From Gammaproteobacteria bacterium (GTDB lineage: Bacteria; Pseudomonadota; Gammaproteobacteria; SZUA-229), in contig JAOUQA010000118.1 in assembly GCA_029879605.1 (NCBI GenBank), forward strand, positions 1 through 6,638: a DNA stretch of 6,638 nt, given 5' to 3'. The notes beneath the pieces were generated by a model, which made no database searches, was not told the DNA's origin, and saw only the letters and a list, made by a program, of their open reading frames with translations. Both the position numbers and the translations under genes were made by a program. Numbering within the stretch: position 1 is the first letter of the stretch; each line of letters starts with the position of its first letter. Positions 1 through 5,454 of this stretch are shown here, in pieces.

Positions 1-1
1 G

Positions 2-190
2 ACTCCTGAAATGATTTATGAATGGTTGCATCGATATAAGGACTGTTTGCCTGCACCCTCAGCTTACGTGCAAAGCCCTGACCAGGTAACAGAGAACCTG
101 GATCAACGTCTTAAGCAGTTACATGCAGTAGCTGATGCCCTGTATGGCTGGTGGTTAGGGCATGTATCGCGGGGAATAAATTGGGATTAA
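2..190 (+). CDS. C-terminal end of an unrecognised protein (partial at left edge)
   Basis: An open frame enters from the left edge and ends at TAA 188-190, giving the last 62 residues of a protein whose start lies outside the window. The fragment is soluble-looking, with no membrane segment. It contains the stretch LDQRLKQLHAVADALYGWW, which looks helical and amphipathic, and ends in GINWD. I do not recognise a family from this piece. That it is coding is inferred from the uninterrupted frame, the balanced composition and the clean fit against the converging peroxidase gene only 20 bp away. No convincing terminator hairpin lies between the two stop codons. Confidence 0.6.
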   Translation, partial: TPEMIYEWLHRYKDCLPAPSAYVQSPDQVTENLDQRLKQLHAVADALYGWWLGHVSRGINWD

Positions 191-210
191 TTGAACCTGG
201 CAGAAGGTGT

Positions 211-1191
211 TTATTGTTTTTCCCGATTCTTATCCGTCAGGGCATGGAGAAAGTGACTGATGTACCGTATATCTTTCTGTCTCAGGGTTTTACCCAGTTG
301 TAGCCTGGCCATAAGTGATATGGCTTCTTCCAGGCTGTTGACCCGGCCATCATGAAAGTAGGGCGCTGTTAAGGCCACATTTCGTAAAGAAGAGACTTTG
401 AAAACCATGCGATCCTCTTCCTGCTGACTTACCTGGTATAAGCCTTGATCAGTCTGATTTTCATAGGGATTCTCCTGGCCCAGTTTTTCCAGTGAATCAC
501 CTCCGATAAGTACACCATCATGACAGGATACGCAGCGATGTCTGATAAAGGCTGCCAGACCCTTACGCTCATCTTCGTTTAGTGCTGTGCTGTCTCCCCT
601 GAGAAAATCGTCGAAGCGACTGGGGGTAATTAAAGTCCTTTCAAATGCGGCAATGGCTTCAGCAATGGTCTGGTAGCTAAGAGCTGGCTGACGATCTGGA
701 AAGGCTTTACGAAAAGCAGCCGTGTATTCCTTAATATTGCTTATTTTCTGTTCTACACTGTGTTCATCTGGCATTGCCATTTCGATGGGATTGAGTATCG
801 GTCCTTTAGCCTGTTCGACCAGGTCAGGGGCTCGTCCATCCCAGAACTGCAGGCGTTGCAGGCCTGCATTGAGGACTGTAGGGCTGTTACGGGTACCCAG
901 CTTACCCAGTGCACCTGGTGATGTGCCCAGGTTATCAACACCAGCAAGTCCGTCGTTCAGACGATGACAACTGGCACAGGACTGGCTATTATTAACGGAC
1001 AGGCGGGTATCAAAAAATAGCTGTTTACCCAGGCTGATTTTTTCAGCTGTGTCATTTTCAGAGCCGGGCATGGTATTGGGCAAAACCTGAAAATAGCGAT
1101 TTGCACGTTTCATTAATTGATCTGAATTGGCAGCTGTTGCAGTTAGTGAACTTATTAATAGAAGCAGGCCAATGTGTGTCATTAATTTCAT
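211..1191 (-). CDS. Periplasmic di-heme cytochrome c peroxidase (CcpA/MauG family)
   Basis: This family reduces hydrogen peroxide to water in the periplasm using electrons from small cytochromes or quinol; MauG-like members instead oxidise protein substrates. The ATG at 1191 gives 326 residues, normal for the family. Residues 1-20 form a signal peptide (MKLMTHIGLLLL core, likely cut after TATA or ATAA). Two c-type heme sites are visible: CASCH 72-76 in the N-terminal peroxidatic half and CVSCH 220-224 in the C-terminal electron-transfer half. Family blocks include RNSPTVLNAG near 101, FWDGR 116-120 with the inter-heme Trp117, EQAKGP with the likely catalytic Glu126, and TAPYFHDGR 275-283. Met294 in the block before QLG is the probable axial ligand of the second heme (inferred). 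The position usually holding the switch histidine of heme 1 is Ala94. The frame opens further to a TTG at 1251, but that start has no ribosome site and would put 20 charged residues before the signal peptide. Confidence 0.93.
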   Translation of the reverse strand: MKLMTHIGLLLLISSLTATAANSDQLMKRANRYFQVLPNTMPGSENDTAEKISLGKQLFFDTRLSVNNSQSCASCHRLNDGLAGVDNLGTSPGALGKLGTRNSPTVLNAGLQRLQFWDGRAPDLVEQAKGPILNPIEMAMPDEHSVEQKISNIKEYTAAFRKAFPDRQPALSYQTIAEAIAAFERTLITPSRFDDFLRGDSTALNEDERKGLAAFIRHRCVSCHDGVLIGGDSLEKLGQENPYENQTDQGLYQVSQQEEDRMVFKVSSLRNVALTAPYFHDGRVNSLEEAISLMARLQLGKTLRQKDIRYISHFLHALTDKNREKQ

Positions 1192-1222
1192 GTGAGCTAC
1201 CCAGTGCTGTTTGTCTGGTCTT

Positions 1223-1251
1223 ATTTTAACGTGAGTTGACAGGATCAACAA
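1223..1251 (-). promoter_or_regulatory. Candidate promoter of the peroxidase gene
   Basis: On the minus strand, TTGTTG (1246-1251) and TAAAAT (1223-1228) are separated by 17 nt. The -10 matches the consensus at five of six positions, while the -35 is weak. Transcription would start near 1216, leaving a leader of about 25 nt before the ATG at 1191. A GGG at 1200-1202 lies 8 nt before that ATG and is a poor ribosome site. Read by eye only. Confidence 0.35.
1235..1249. promoter_or_regulatory. Inverted repeat GTTGA-N5-TCAAC overlapping the peroxidase promoter
   Basis: Two perfect 5-bp arms (1235-1239 and 1245-1249) flank a 5-nt spacer. The site covers part of the proposed -35 box and most of the spacer, where a bound protein would block polymerase. 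It resembles an FNR/CRP-family box (TTGA half-sites), but the half-sites are one base too close for the usual N6 spacing, so I do not name the regulator. Function is inferred from symmetry and position. Confidence 0.35.
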
Positions 1252-1253
1252 AA

Positions 1254-1272
1254 AGTTATTTTTAAAATAACT
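1254..1272. repeat. 19-bp AT-rich perfect palindrome in the peroxidase/FHA divergent region
   Basis: AGTTATTTT and AAAATAACT form perfect 9-bp arms around a single central T. On the plus strand it is followed by CGG and a run of eight T (1276-1283). Its centre is about 47 bp upstream of the proposed peroxidase transcription start, suited to an activator site or an UP-like element. It could also act as a weak hairpin terminator, but no upstream plus-strand gene needs one here. Confidence 0.45.
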
Positions 1273-1324
1273 CGGTTTTTTTTAAATGAATTATCTGGAC
1301 GGGTTTGGTTTGAGTTTGCCGTAG

Positions 1325-1354
1325 TTAAGTTTATATAAATAGCTGTGGTAAGAT
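1325..1354 (+). promoter_or_regulatory. Candidate extended -10 promoter of the FHA gene
   Basis: TAAGAT (1349-1354) is preceded by TGG (1346-1348), giving an extended -10 of the form TGn-TAAGAT. A poor -35-like TTAAGT (1325-1330) lies 18 nt upstream. Transcription would start near 1361, about 27 nt before the start codon. This is the best plus-strand candidate in the gap, judged by eye. Confidence 0.35.
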
Positions 1355-1376
1355 ATTCATTATTATGTATTTTGTC

Positions 1377-1381
1377 GGGAG
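1377..1381 (+). promoter_or_regulatory. Ribosome binding site fixing a TTG start
   Basis: GGGAG lies 6 nt before the TTG at 1388. This strong, well-spaced site supports the unusual TTG start of the FHA gene; no ATG or GTG in the same frame lies nearby. Confidence 0.7.
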
Positions 1382-1387
1382 TGAACG

Positions 1388-1741
1388 TTGGTAAAATTAA
1401 AGCATATTATTAATGATGTTGTTGTTGATGAGATTGATATGGTGGAAGGGGATTTTACCATTGGTCGTAATAGTGGAAATAATTTACAGCTTGAAGATGG
1501 TGTAGTCAGTGGTGAGCATGCTGTTTTAACTTTTACGCCTAATGAGTATATGCCTGAAATGTTTGATATCAGTATCAGGGATTTAGGTAGTACAAATGGC
1601 ACTTATGTGAATGGATCGACAGTTACTGAAAAGAAAATTATACATGGTGATTCAATACGTATTGGTAATCACGAATTTAAAATTTTTGATGATGAGTCGT
1701 CTATTGGTACACAGACCGAATTTTATGTGCCTGATGCCTGA
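1388..1741 (+). CDS. Small stand-alone FHA-domain protein
   Basis: FHA domains bind phosphothreonine peptides and usually serve as docking modules for Ser/Thr kinase signalling or secretion control. This 117-residue protein is almost entirely one FHA domain: FTIGR 23-27 with the phosphate-contacting Arg27, the SxxH motif Ser41-His44, and DLGSTNGTYVNG 65-76 with the recognition Asn70. The last 17 residues, after the domain, are acidic and threonine-bearing (GTQTE near 107-111) and might themselves be a phosphorylation target, which is inference. There is no signal peptide or membrane segment, so it should be cytoplasmic. The start is TTG, set by a strong GGGAG. No Ser/Thr kinase or phosphatase is in the window, so its partner is unknown. 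It is divergent from the peroxidase gene across 196 bp. Confidence 0.9.
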   Translation: MVKLKHIINDVVVDEIDMVEGDFTIGRNSGNNLQLEDGVVSGEHAVLTFTPNEYMPEMFDISIRDLGSTNGTYVNGSTVTEKKIIHGDSIRIGNHEFKIFDDESSIGTQTEFYVPDA

Positions 1742-1827
1742 TTTGAATTTGTAATCTTTTCTTCCGTGTTTGTAATAAACGCAGATGCCAGGCATAATTA
1801 ATTTTCATAGCAGATATTAACAGTTAC

Positions 1828-1854
1828 ACTCAGGGCGGCTTAATGGCCCTGAGT
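1828..1854. repeat. GC-rich inverted repeat, possible terminator of the FHA gene
   Basis: ACTCAGGGC (1828-1836) and GCCCTGAGT (1846-1854) form a perfect 9-bp stem with a 9-nt loop. It sits 86 bp after the FHA stop codon and 73 bp before the next gene. The following bases are AAAAATATTT, not a T-run, so it is not a classical intrinsic terminator on the plus strand. It may stabilise an RNA end or be a protein site. Confidence 0.4.
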
Positions 1855-1859
1855 AAAAA

Positions 1860-1886
1860 TATTTAACCTGGGTCAAAGTATTTAAC
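1860..1886 (+). repeat. Direct repeat TATTTAAC x2 upstream of the membrane protein gene
   Basis: TATTTAAC occurs at 1860-1867 and again at 1879-1886, start to start 19 bp, roughly two helical turns. The pair ends 41 bp before the ATG at 1928 and could be a tandem regulator site, though AT-rich octamers recur easily by chance. Confidence 0.25.
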
Positions 1887-1927
1887 TTTCTTTCGACATA
1901 ATCTTCTGGCTATGATCAAGGTAAAAC

Positions 1928-2326
1928 ATGAAAAGTTTTAAAGCCATTCTTGCAGGCTGCGCATTTATTGTGATACTGGGGCTGTTATTACAGTTACTTT
2001 ATATTTTTGTTGCAGTTGCTTATATTGACATGGCAAAGTCATACCCATTTCTTAATGATATTTCACATTATTTTCGATATCTTGTTGGTCTTCCAGTCTT
2101 TTTTTTACTCATGTTTGGTGGTGGTTATATCACAGCCAATTTAGCACCTGAAAATATAGTGCGTAACTGTTTACTGGTTGCAATGATTACCATGAGTATT
2201 ACAGTTTTGTCAGCATTATCATATTCATCACTTACCATGACTGGTATGTTTGTTATTATATTATCATTGCTGAGCACTTTGACTGGGGGGCTGTACTGGC
2301 GCAGGCATCAGTTGCCTGGTTATTAA
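1928..2326 (+). CDS. Unrecognised four-helix inner-membrane protein
   Basis: The 132-residue product is strongly hydrophobic, with four predicted membrane helices at about 6-32, 50-70, 78-100 and 103-123. Lysines at positions 2 and 5 and the tail WRRHQLPGY suggest that both ends face the cytoplasm. A GGG at 64-66 within helix 2 is the only notable small-residue motif. The ATG at 1928 has AAGG (1918-1921) 6 nt upstream. I do not recognise a family and see no catalytic residues; it could be an accessory or stress-related membrane protein, but nothing in the sequence shows this. Its stop lies 12 bp from the stop of the converging dioxygenase gene, with no clear terminator between them. Confidence 0.8.
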   Translation: MKSFKAILAGCAFIVILGLLLQLLYIFVAVAYIDMAKSYPFLNDISHYFRYLVGLPVFFLLMFGGGYITANLAPENIVRNCLLVAMITMSITVLSALSYSSLTMTGMFVIILSLLSTLTGGLYWRRHQLPGY

Positions 2327-2338
2327 TTTACAGGCTCA

Positions 2339-3259
2339 TTAAAGGTTGAAGTGAGTTCCTACCAGTCGATTGAAATAGCGGGCACGGTAATAATGTCGCT
2401 GCTGAGTCTCGCTATCTGTAAAGGCTGCCCGGTCATGTAAGACATTATTGCTGATCAGTCCCATGCCGGCTTCAAGGCGACCCCGGTAAACATATTCTTT
2501 ATTTCGATATAGTATTTGCGACAGGTAATTAAGGGCTTCTTCTGTTAACGGGTCATTGGCCCAGATAACATTATTGACCCGGATCGTGTAGCGCATATGT
2601 AGATTACCATCTGGCTGAATGCTAAATACCGGGCCTGATTCTTCTTTACGTACAACGGTGCCACCTTCATCAATTCGAGCAGGGATGGTAAGAGCATTGT
2701 TTTGCATCAGTGCATAAATATACTCGGGATTACGTTCACGTAGTAGCAGGTAGGCCATTTCATGATCCATCAGGGCATTTTCACCTCCACTGGCAGCCTG
2801 CTGAACTACGTGCAGATTGAGTGCATGAATTTGCTTGTCTGCAGTATTGTAATAACCATCCGTGTGCCAGTTAATGGCTTTATTGGTGTAGGGTATGTAT
2901 TGCTGGCGAATGCCTTCATTGACAACCTTTAAAGAGGTTAATCCGTTTTCATCTGCCAGCCAGTTTTTATTTAAATCCTCAAGGCCAAAGGCGCGACCCA
3001 GGGCCAGCGGGATTTCAGGATCCGGGTCAGTGCCGGTCTTGCTGACATAAATTGCCATATTGGTTTTTCTACATCGTTGCTGCAGTGCCGAAAATTCTTT
3101 TAGTGTCAGGGTGCGCGGGTCAGTAATTTCTACAATCAGATCAGCGATATCTTCAGGGTAATTTACCAGTTTCTGGTCACGCCAGCGTTGGTACAGTTCG
3201 GTGTTTTCAAGGTCAAAAGGGCTGTTAATGGGATATGCATATTGACTGGGCTGGTTCAC
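2339..3259 (-). CDS. TauD/TfdA-family Fe(II)/2-oxoglutarate-dependent dioxygenase
   Basis: Enzymes of this family couple oxidative decarboxylation of 2-oxoglutarate to hydroxylation of a small substrate; TauD hydroxylates taurine, which then releases sulfite. The 306-residue protein shows the iron-binding facial triad: His132 and Asp134 in NWHTDGYYN, and His275 in NNVLHDRAAF. A conserved arginine after the distal histidine (Arg288 or Arg292 in RHYYRARY) should bind the 2-oxoglutarate carboxylate. SGGENALMDHEMAY near 158-170 is the usual block after the central strands. There is no signal peptide, so it is cytoplasmic. It is slightly longer than TauD and its substrate cannot be read from the sequence. 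The start is GTG at 3259, chosen because AAGAGG lies 6 nt upstream; the ATG overlapping it by one base is out of frame. It is divergent from a histidine kinase. Confidence 0.88.
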   Translation of the reverse strand: MNQPSQYAYPINSPFDLENTELYQRWRDQKLVNYPEDIADLIVEITDPRTLTLKEFSALQQRCRKTNMAIYVSKTGTDPDPEIPLALGRAFGLEDLNKNWLADENGLTSLKVVNEGIRQQYIPYTNKAINWHTDGYYNTADKQIHALNLHVVQQAASGGENALMDHEMAYLLLRERNPEYIYALMQNNALTIPARIDEGGTVVRKEESGPVFSIQPDGNLHMRYTIRVNNVIWANDPLTEEALNYLSQILYRNKEYVYRGRLEAGMGLISNNVLHDRAAFTDSETQQRHYYRARYFNRLVGTHFNL

Positions 3260-3265
3260 ATTAAA

Positions 3266-3271
3266 CCTCTT
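3266..3271 (-). promoter_or_regulatory. Ribosome binding site fixing a GTG start
   Basis: On the minus strand AAGAGG lies 6 nt before the GTG at 3259. It decides the start of the dioxygenase, since the next in-frame Met is residue 68 and would remove part of the fold. Confidence 0.7.
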
Positions 3272-3329
3272 GAATTATCGTTTTATACTGGAAAAAACAG
3301 CCAATAGAGTAATGGATATTAGTTTTTTC

Positions 3330-3348
3330 ATTGTTGATAAATAACAAT
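3330..3348. promoter_or_regulatory. Inverted repeat ATTGTT-N7-AACAAT between dioxygenase and kinase genes
   Basis: Perfect 6-bp arms (3330-3335 and 3343-3348) flank a 7-nt AT spacer, 71 bp upstream of the dioxygenase GTG and 130 bp upstream of the kinase ATG. The 218-bp gap otherwise holds only weak promoter-like hexamers and a 7-bp ATATGCT repeated at about 3402 and 3429. An operator for the divergent pair is possible; the local AT-richness makes chance a real alternative. Confidence 0.25.
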
Positions 3349-3477
3349 AAATAGGGGATGTTTACGTGGTTATTATGGTGAGGTCTTATTAAAAACACAC
3401 AATATGCTGAGGGTTAAAAATTCTGTTGATATGCTAGTCTAAATTTATCATTTGATGTTTTAAGGGCAGGTATAAAA

Positions 3478-4641
3478 ATGGATTCTTTTGCAGGTGATAT
3501 CAGTGAAGTATGCATAAAGTATGCACCCGCATCTATTGCGATACTGGATATGGACCTTCGTTATATTGCTGTTTCAGATCGCTGGATAAATGATTACGGT
3601 TTACACAACGTTGAGCTTATAGGTCGTACCCATTATGAGATTTTTCCTGACATACCACAACGTTGGAAGGATATTCATCAGCGATGCCTGACAGGTGAAG
3701 TAATGAGCTGTGAAGAAGATCCGTTTCCTCGTGAAGATGGTGGCATTGAATGGGTGAAATGGCAAATTCGACCCTGGCATAATAACCAGAATGAAATGAG
3801 TGGTATTATTATGTTTACTGAGGTAATTACCGCGCAGAAAAACCTTGAGTTTCTAAATAAAGACCTGGAGAAAAGAGTTCAGATTCGTACTCGAGAAATG
3901 GAGAAGTTAAAAAACCAGGCAGAGCAGGTTAGTCAAGCTAAAACTCAATTTCTTTCACGAATGAGTCACGAGTTAAGAACACCATTAAATGCAATAATTG
4001 GTTTCAGTCAGTTACTCGGCATGGATTCAGATAATTTAAATGATGAGCAGAAGCAGGCTCTTGAAAATATTGATGTCAGTGGTCAACATCTATTGCGACT
4101 GGTAGTTGAAGTGCTTGATCTATCAACAATTGAATCAGGTGATATGCAGGTTAGTATAAAGTCAGTGCCATTAAATAACTTAATTAAAGAAGTTAGTGAT
4201 TTATTCGAGAATAAGGCAAAAGAAGCGGGCATTCATTATGTTGTCGATTCACTGGGTGATTTACCAGAAGTGATGGTTGATGCGGATCGACTAAAAGAAA
4301 TTTTAAGTAACTTATTATCGAATGGTATAAAGTTTAATAAGGATAAAGGTTCTTTAACAATGCAGATAAAGGATGATAACAGTGGCTTTGTCAGGATAGA
4401 TGTAATAGATACAGGCTGTGGTATAAAAAGCAGTGATCAGTCATATATATTCGAACCATTTAACCGCGTTATTGCTAAAGGAGAAGAGATTCCCGGTTCC
4501 GGTGTTGGCCTGGCTTTGGTAAAAAGATATGCAAGTTTAATGAACTGTGAGGTCGGTGTTGACAGCAAGGAGGGTGTGGGTAGTCGTTTCTGGTTGACAG
4601 TGCCAGTTGCATCTAATCTTGGTGCAGTTAATTATTCATAA
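3478..4641 (+). CDS. Soluble PAS-domain sensor histidine kinase
   Basis: This is a 387-residue two-component sensor that should autophosphorylate on histidine and pass the phosphate to a response regulator. Order of parts: an N-terminal PAS domain at about 12-115 (IGRTHYEIFPD near 48, IEWVKWQIRPW near 90, a typical PAS core), a coiled-coil linker at about 118-158, the HisKA domain with SHELRTPLNAIIGF and phospho-acceptor His164, and a HATPase domain at about 265-377. The ATPase boxes are present: N box NLLSNGIKF with Asn278/Asn282, G1 DTGCGI 311-316, F box FEPF 325-328, G2 GSGVGLALVKR 340-350. His-Glu-x-x-Thr (164-168) suggests phosphatase activity too. No membrane helix or signal peptide is visible, so it senses a cytoplasmic cue. 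No receiver domain or response regulator is in the window, so it is an orphan here. AGG at 3468-3470 lies 7 nt before the ATG. Confidence 0.93.
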   Translation: MDSFAGDISEVCIKYAPASIAILDMDLRYIAVSDRWINDYGLHNVELIGRTHYEIFPDIPQRWKDIHQRCLTGEVMSCEEDPFPREDGGIEWVKWQIRPWHNNQNEMSGIIMFTEVITAQKNLEFLNKDLEKRVQIRTREMEKLKNQAEQVSQAKTQFLSRMSHELRTPLNAIIGFSQLLGMDSDNLNDEQKQALENIDVSGQHLLRLVVEVLDLSTIESGDMQVSIKSVPLNNLIKEVSDLFENKAKEAGIHYVVDSLGDLPEVMVDADRLKEILSNLLSNGIKFNKDKGSLTMQIKDDNSGFVRIDVIDTGCGIKSSDQSYIFEPFNRVIAKGEEIPGSGVGLALVKRYASLMNCEVGVDSKEGVGSRFWLTVPVASNLGAVNYS

Positions 4642-4655
4642 AACTGTTTCATATG

Positions 4656-4661
4656 TATAAT
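4656..4661 (+). promoter_or_regulatory. Candidate -10 box upstream of the TauE/SafE permease
   Basis: A perfect TATAAT lies 28 bp before the ATG at 4690, in the 48-bp gap after the kinase. The best -35 at 17-nt spacing (TATTCA 4633-4638) matches only three of six positions. The permease may therefore have its own promoter as well as read-through from the kinase gene. Confidence 0.3.
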
Positions 4662-4689
4662 AGCGAGTTTTGGGCTTGCAGTTTAATTC

Positions 4690-5439
4690 ATGCTTTTAGA
4701 CTTATTGCAGTTATCCGCTGCGCAGATTGTTTTTACTATAATAATTATTTTTCTTGCTTATACGGTAAAGGGGCTGTCAGGCTTTGGTTCTGGATTAATT
4801 GCGGTTCCATTACTGGCTTTTCTGTTTCCGCTGGCTTATATCGTGCCTGTTCTGGGGCTTTTAAGTTATAGCGGCACAATCATGCAAAGTTACCAGTTAC
4901 GCAAACAGGTTATATGGAAAGATATAATTCCGGTATTGCCTTTTTCAGTTATTGGTATCATGGTTGCTACCTGGATGCTGGTTAATGTGGATGCCAGGCT
5001 ACTGGTCATGCTGTTAGCGATATTTATTTTTATCTATTCAATTTATGCCATGTTACCAATGACTGAATATGCCTGTGGTCGCCGTTGGGCTATAGCTGCC
5101 GGAAGTCTTGGGGGGCTGGTCGGTGCCCTTTTTGGTACTGGAGGGCCTTTTTATGTAGTTTATCTGAAGTTGCGTCAGTTAGACAAAAATGCTTTTCGAG
5201 CCAGTATTGTTATGATTTTCCTGGTAGATGGTGGTGTACGTATTATTGCTTATGCTCTTTCTGGTTTATATACTGAACAGGTGTTATGGCTGGTTGCGGT
5301 TTTACTGCCGGTATTGTTTGTGGGTATGTATGTGGGTCATCATATCCATATTAAAATTGATCAGAAACGATTTAACCAGATAATTAATATATTACTCATG
5401 ATGAGTAGCCTTGCACTGTTGTATAAGTCGATATCATAA
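4690..5439 (+). CDS. TauE/SafE-family membrane permease
   Basis: This family of inner-membrane carriers includes exporters of sulfite, sulfoacetate and related organic anions, though many members have unknown substrates. The 249-residue product is hydrophobic throughout, with about eight membrane helices (roughly 10-32, 36-58, 76-98, 103-123, 132-150, 170-190, 196-218, 228-247). It carries the two internally repeated signature loops: KGLSGFGSGLIAVPLL 27-42 and GGLVGALFGTGGPFYVVY 141-158. The length is normal for the family. An in-frame TAA at 4684-4686 makes the ATG at 4690 the first possible start, although no good ribosome site precedes it. It follows the kinase by 48 bp and precedes the acetyltransferase by 15 bp. 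Proximity to a TauD-family enzyme makes sulfite or a sulfonate an attractive substrate, but this is inference. Confidence 0.9.
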   Translation: MLLDLLQLSAAQIVFTIIIIFLAYTVKGLSGFGSGLIAVPLLAFLFPLAYIVPVLGLLSYSGTIMQSYQLRKQVIWKDIIPVLPFSVIGIMVATWMLVNVDARLLVMLLAIFIFIYSIYAMLPMTEYACGRRWAIAAGSLGGLVGALFGTGGPFYVVYLKLRQLDKNAFRASIVMIFLVDGGVRIIAYALSGLYTEQVLWLVAVLLPVLFVGMYVGHHIHIKIDQKRFNQIINILLMMSSLALLYKSIS

Positions 5440-5454
5440 TTTTCATAAAACTTT

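Noticed and set aside
722..967. Plus-strand open frames inside the peroxidase gene
   Set aside because: They lie opposite a clear di-heme peroxidase reading frame, and their serine/arginine/cysteine-rich composition is that of a shadow frame.
1235..1249. FNR/ANR box in the peroxidase promoter
   Set aside because: The TTGA/TCAA half-sites are separated by 5 nt rather than 6, which would put them off register for FNR; kept only as an unnamed inverted repeat.
1192..1251. TTG start at 1251 adding 20 residues to the peroxidase
   Set aside because: It has no ribosome site, adds a charged stretch before an obvious signal peptide, and would overlap the proposed promoter; the ATG at 1191 is better.
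1363..1602. Minus-strand frame across the FHA gene
   Set aside because: It lies antisense to a textbook FHA domain and is serine/threonine-rich without family features.
1785..1795. Palindrome ATGCC-A-GGCAT after the FHA gene
   Set aside because: Five-base arms with a one-base centre cannot form a useful hairpin and arise easily by chance.
1892..1916. Promoter with TCGACA and TATGAT just before the membrane protein gene
   Set aside because: The spacer is only 12 nt and the start site would fall almost on the ribosome site.
3426..3451. Promoter TTGATA / TATCAT before the kinase
   Set aside because: The spacing of 14 nt is too short for a normal sigma-70 promoter; other pairings are no better.
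4653..4871. Overlapping frame at the start of the permease
   Set aside because: The permease frame carries the TauE/SafE signature here; the other frame is a shadow despite its ATG.
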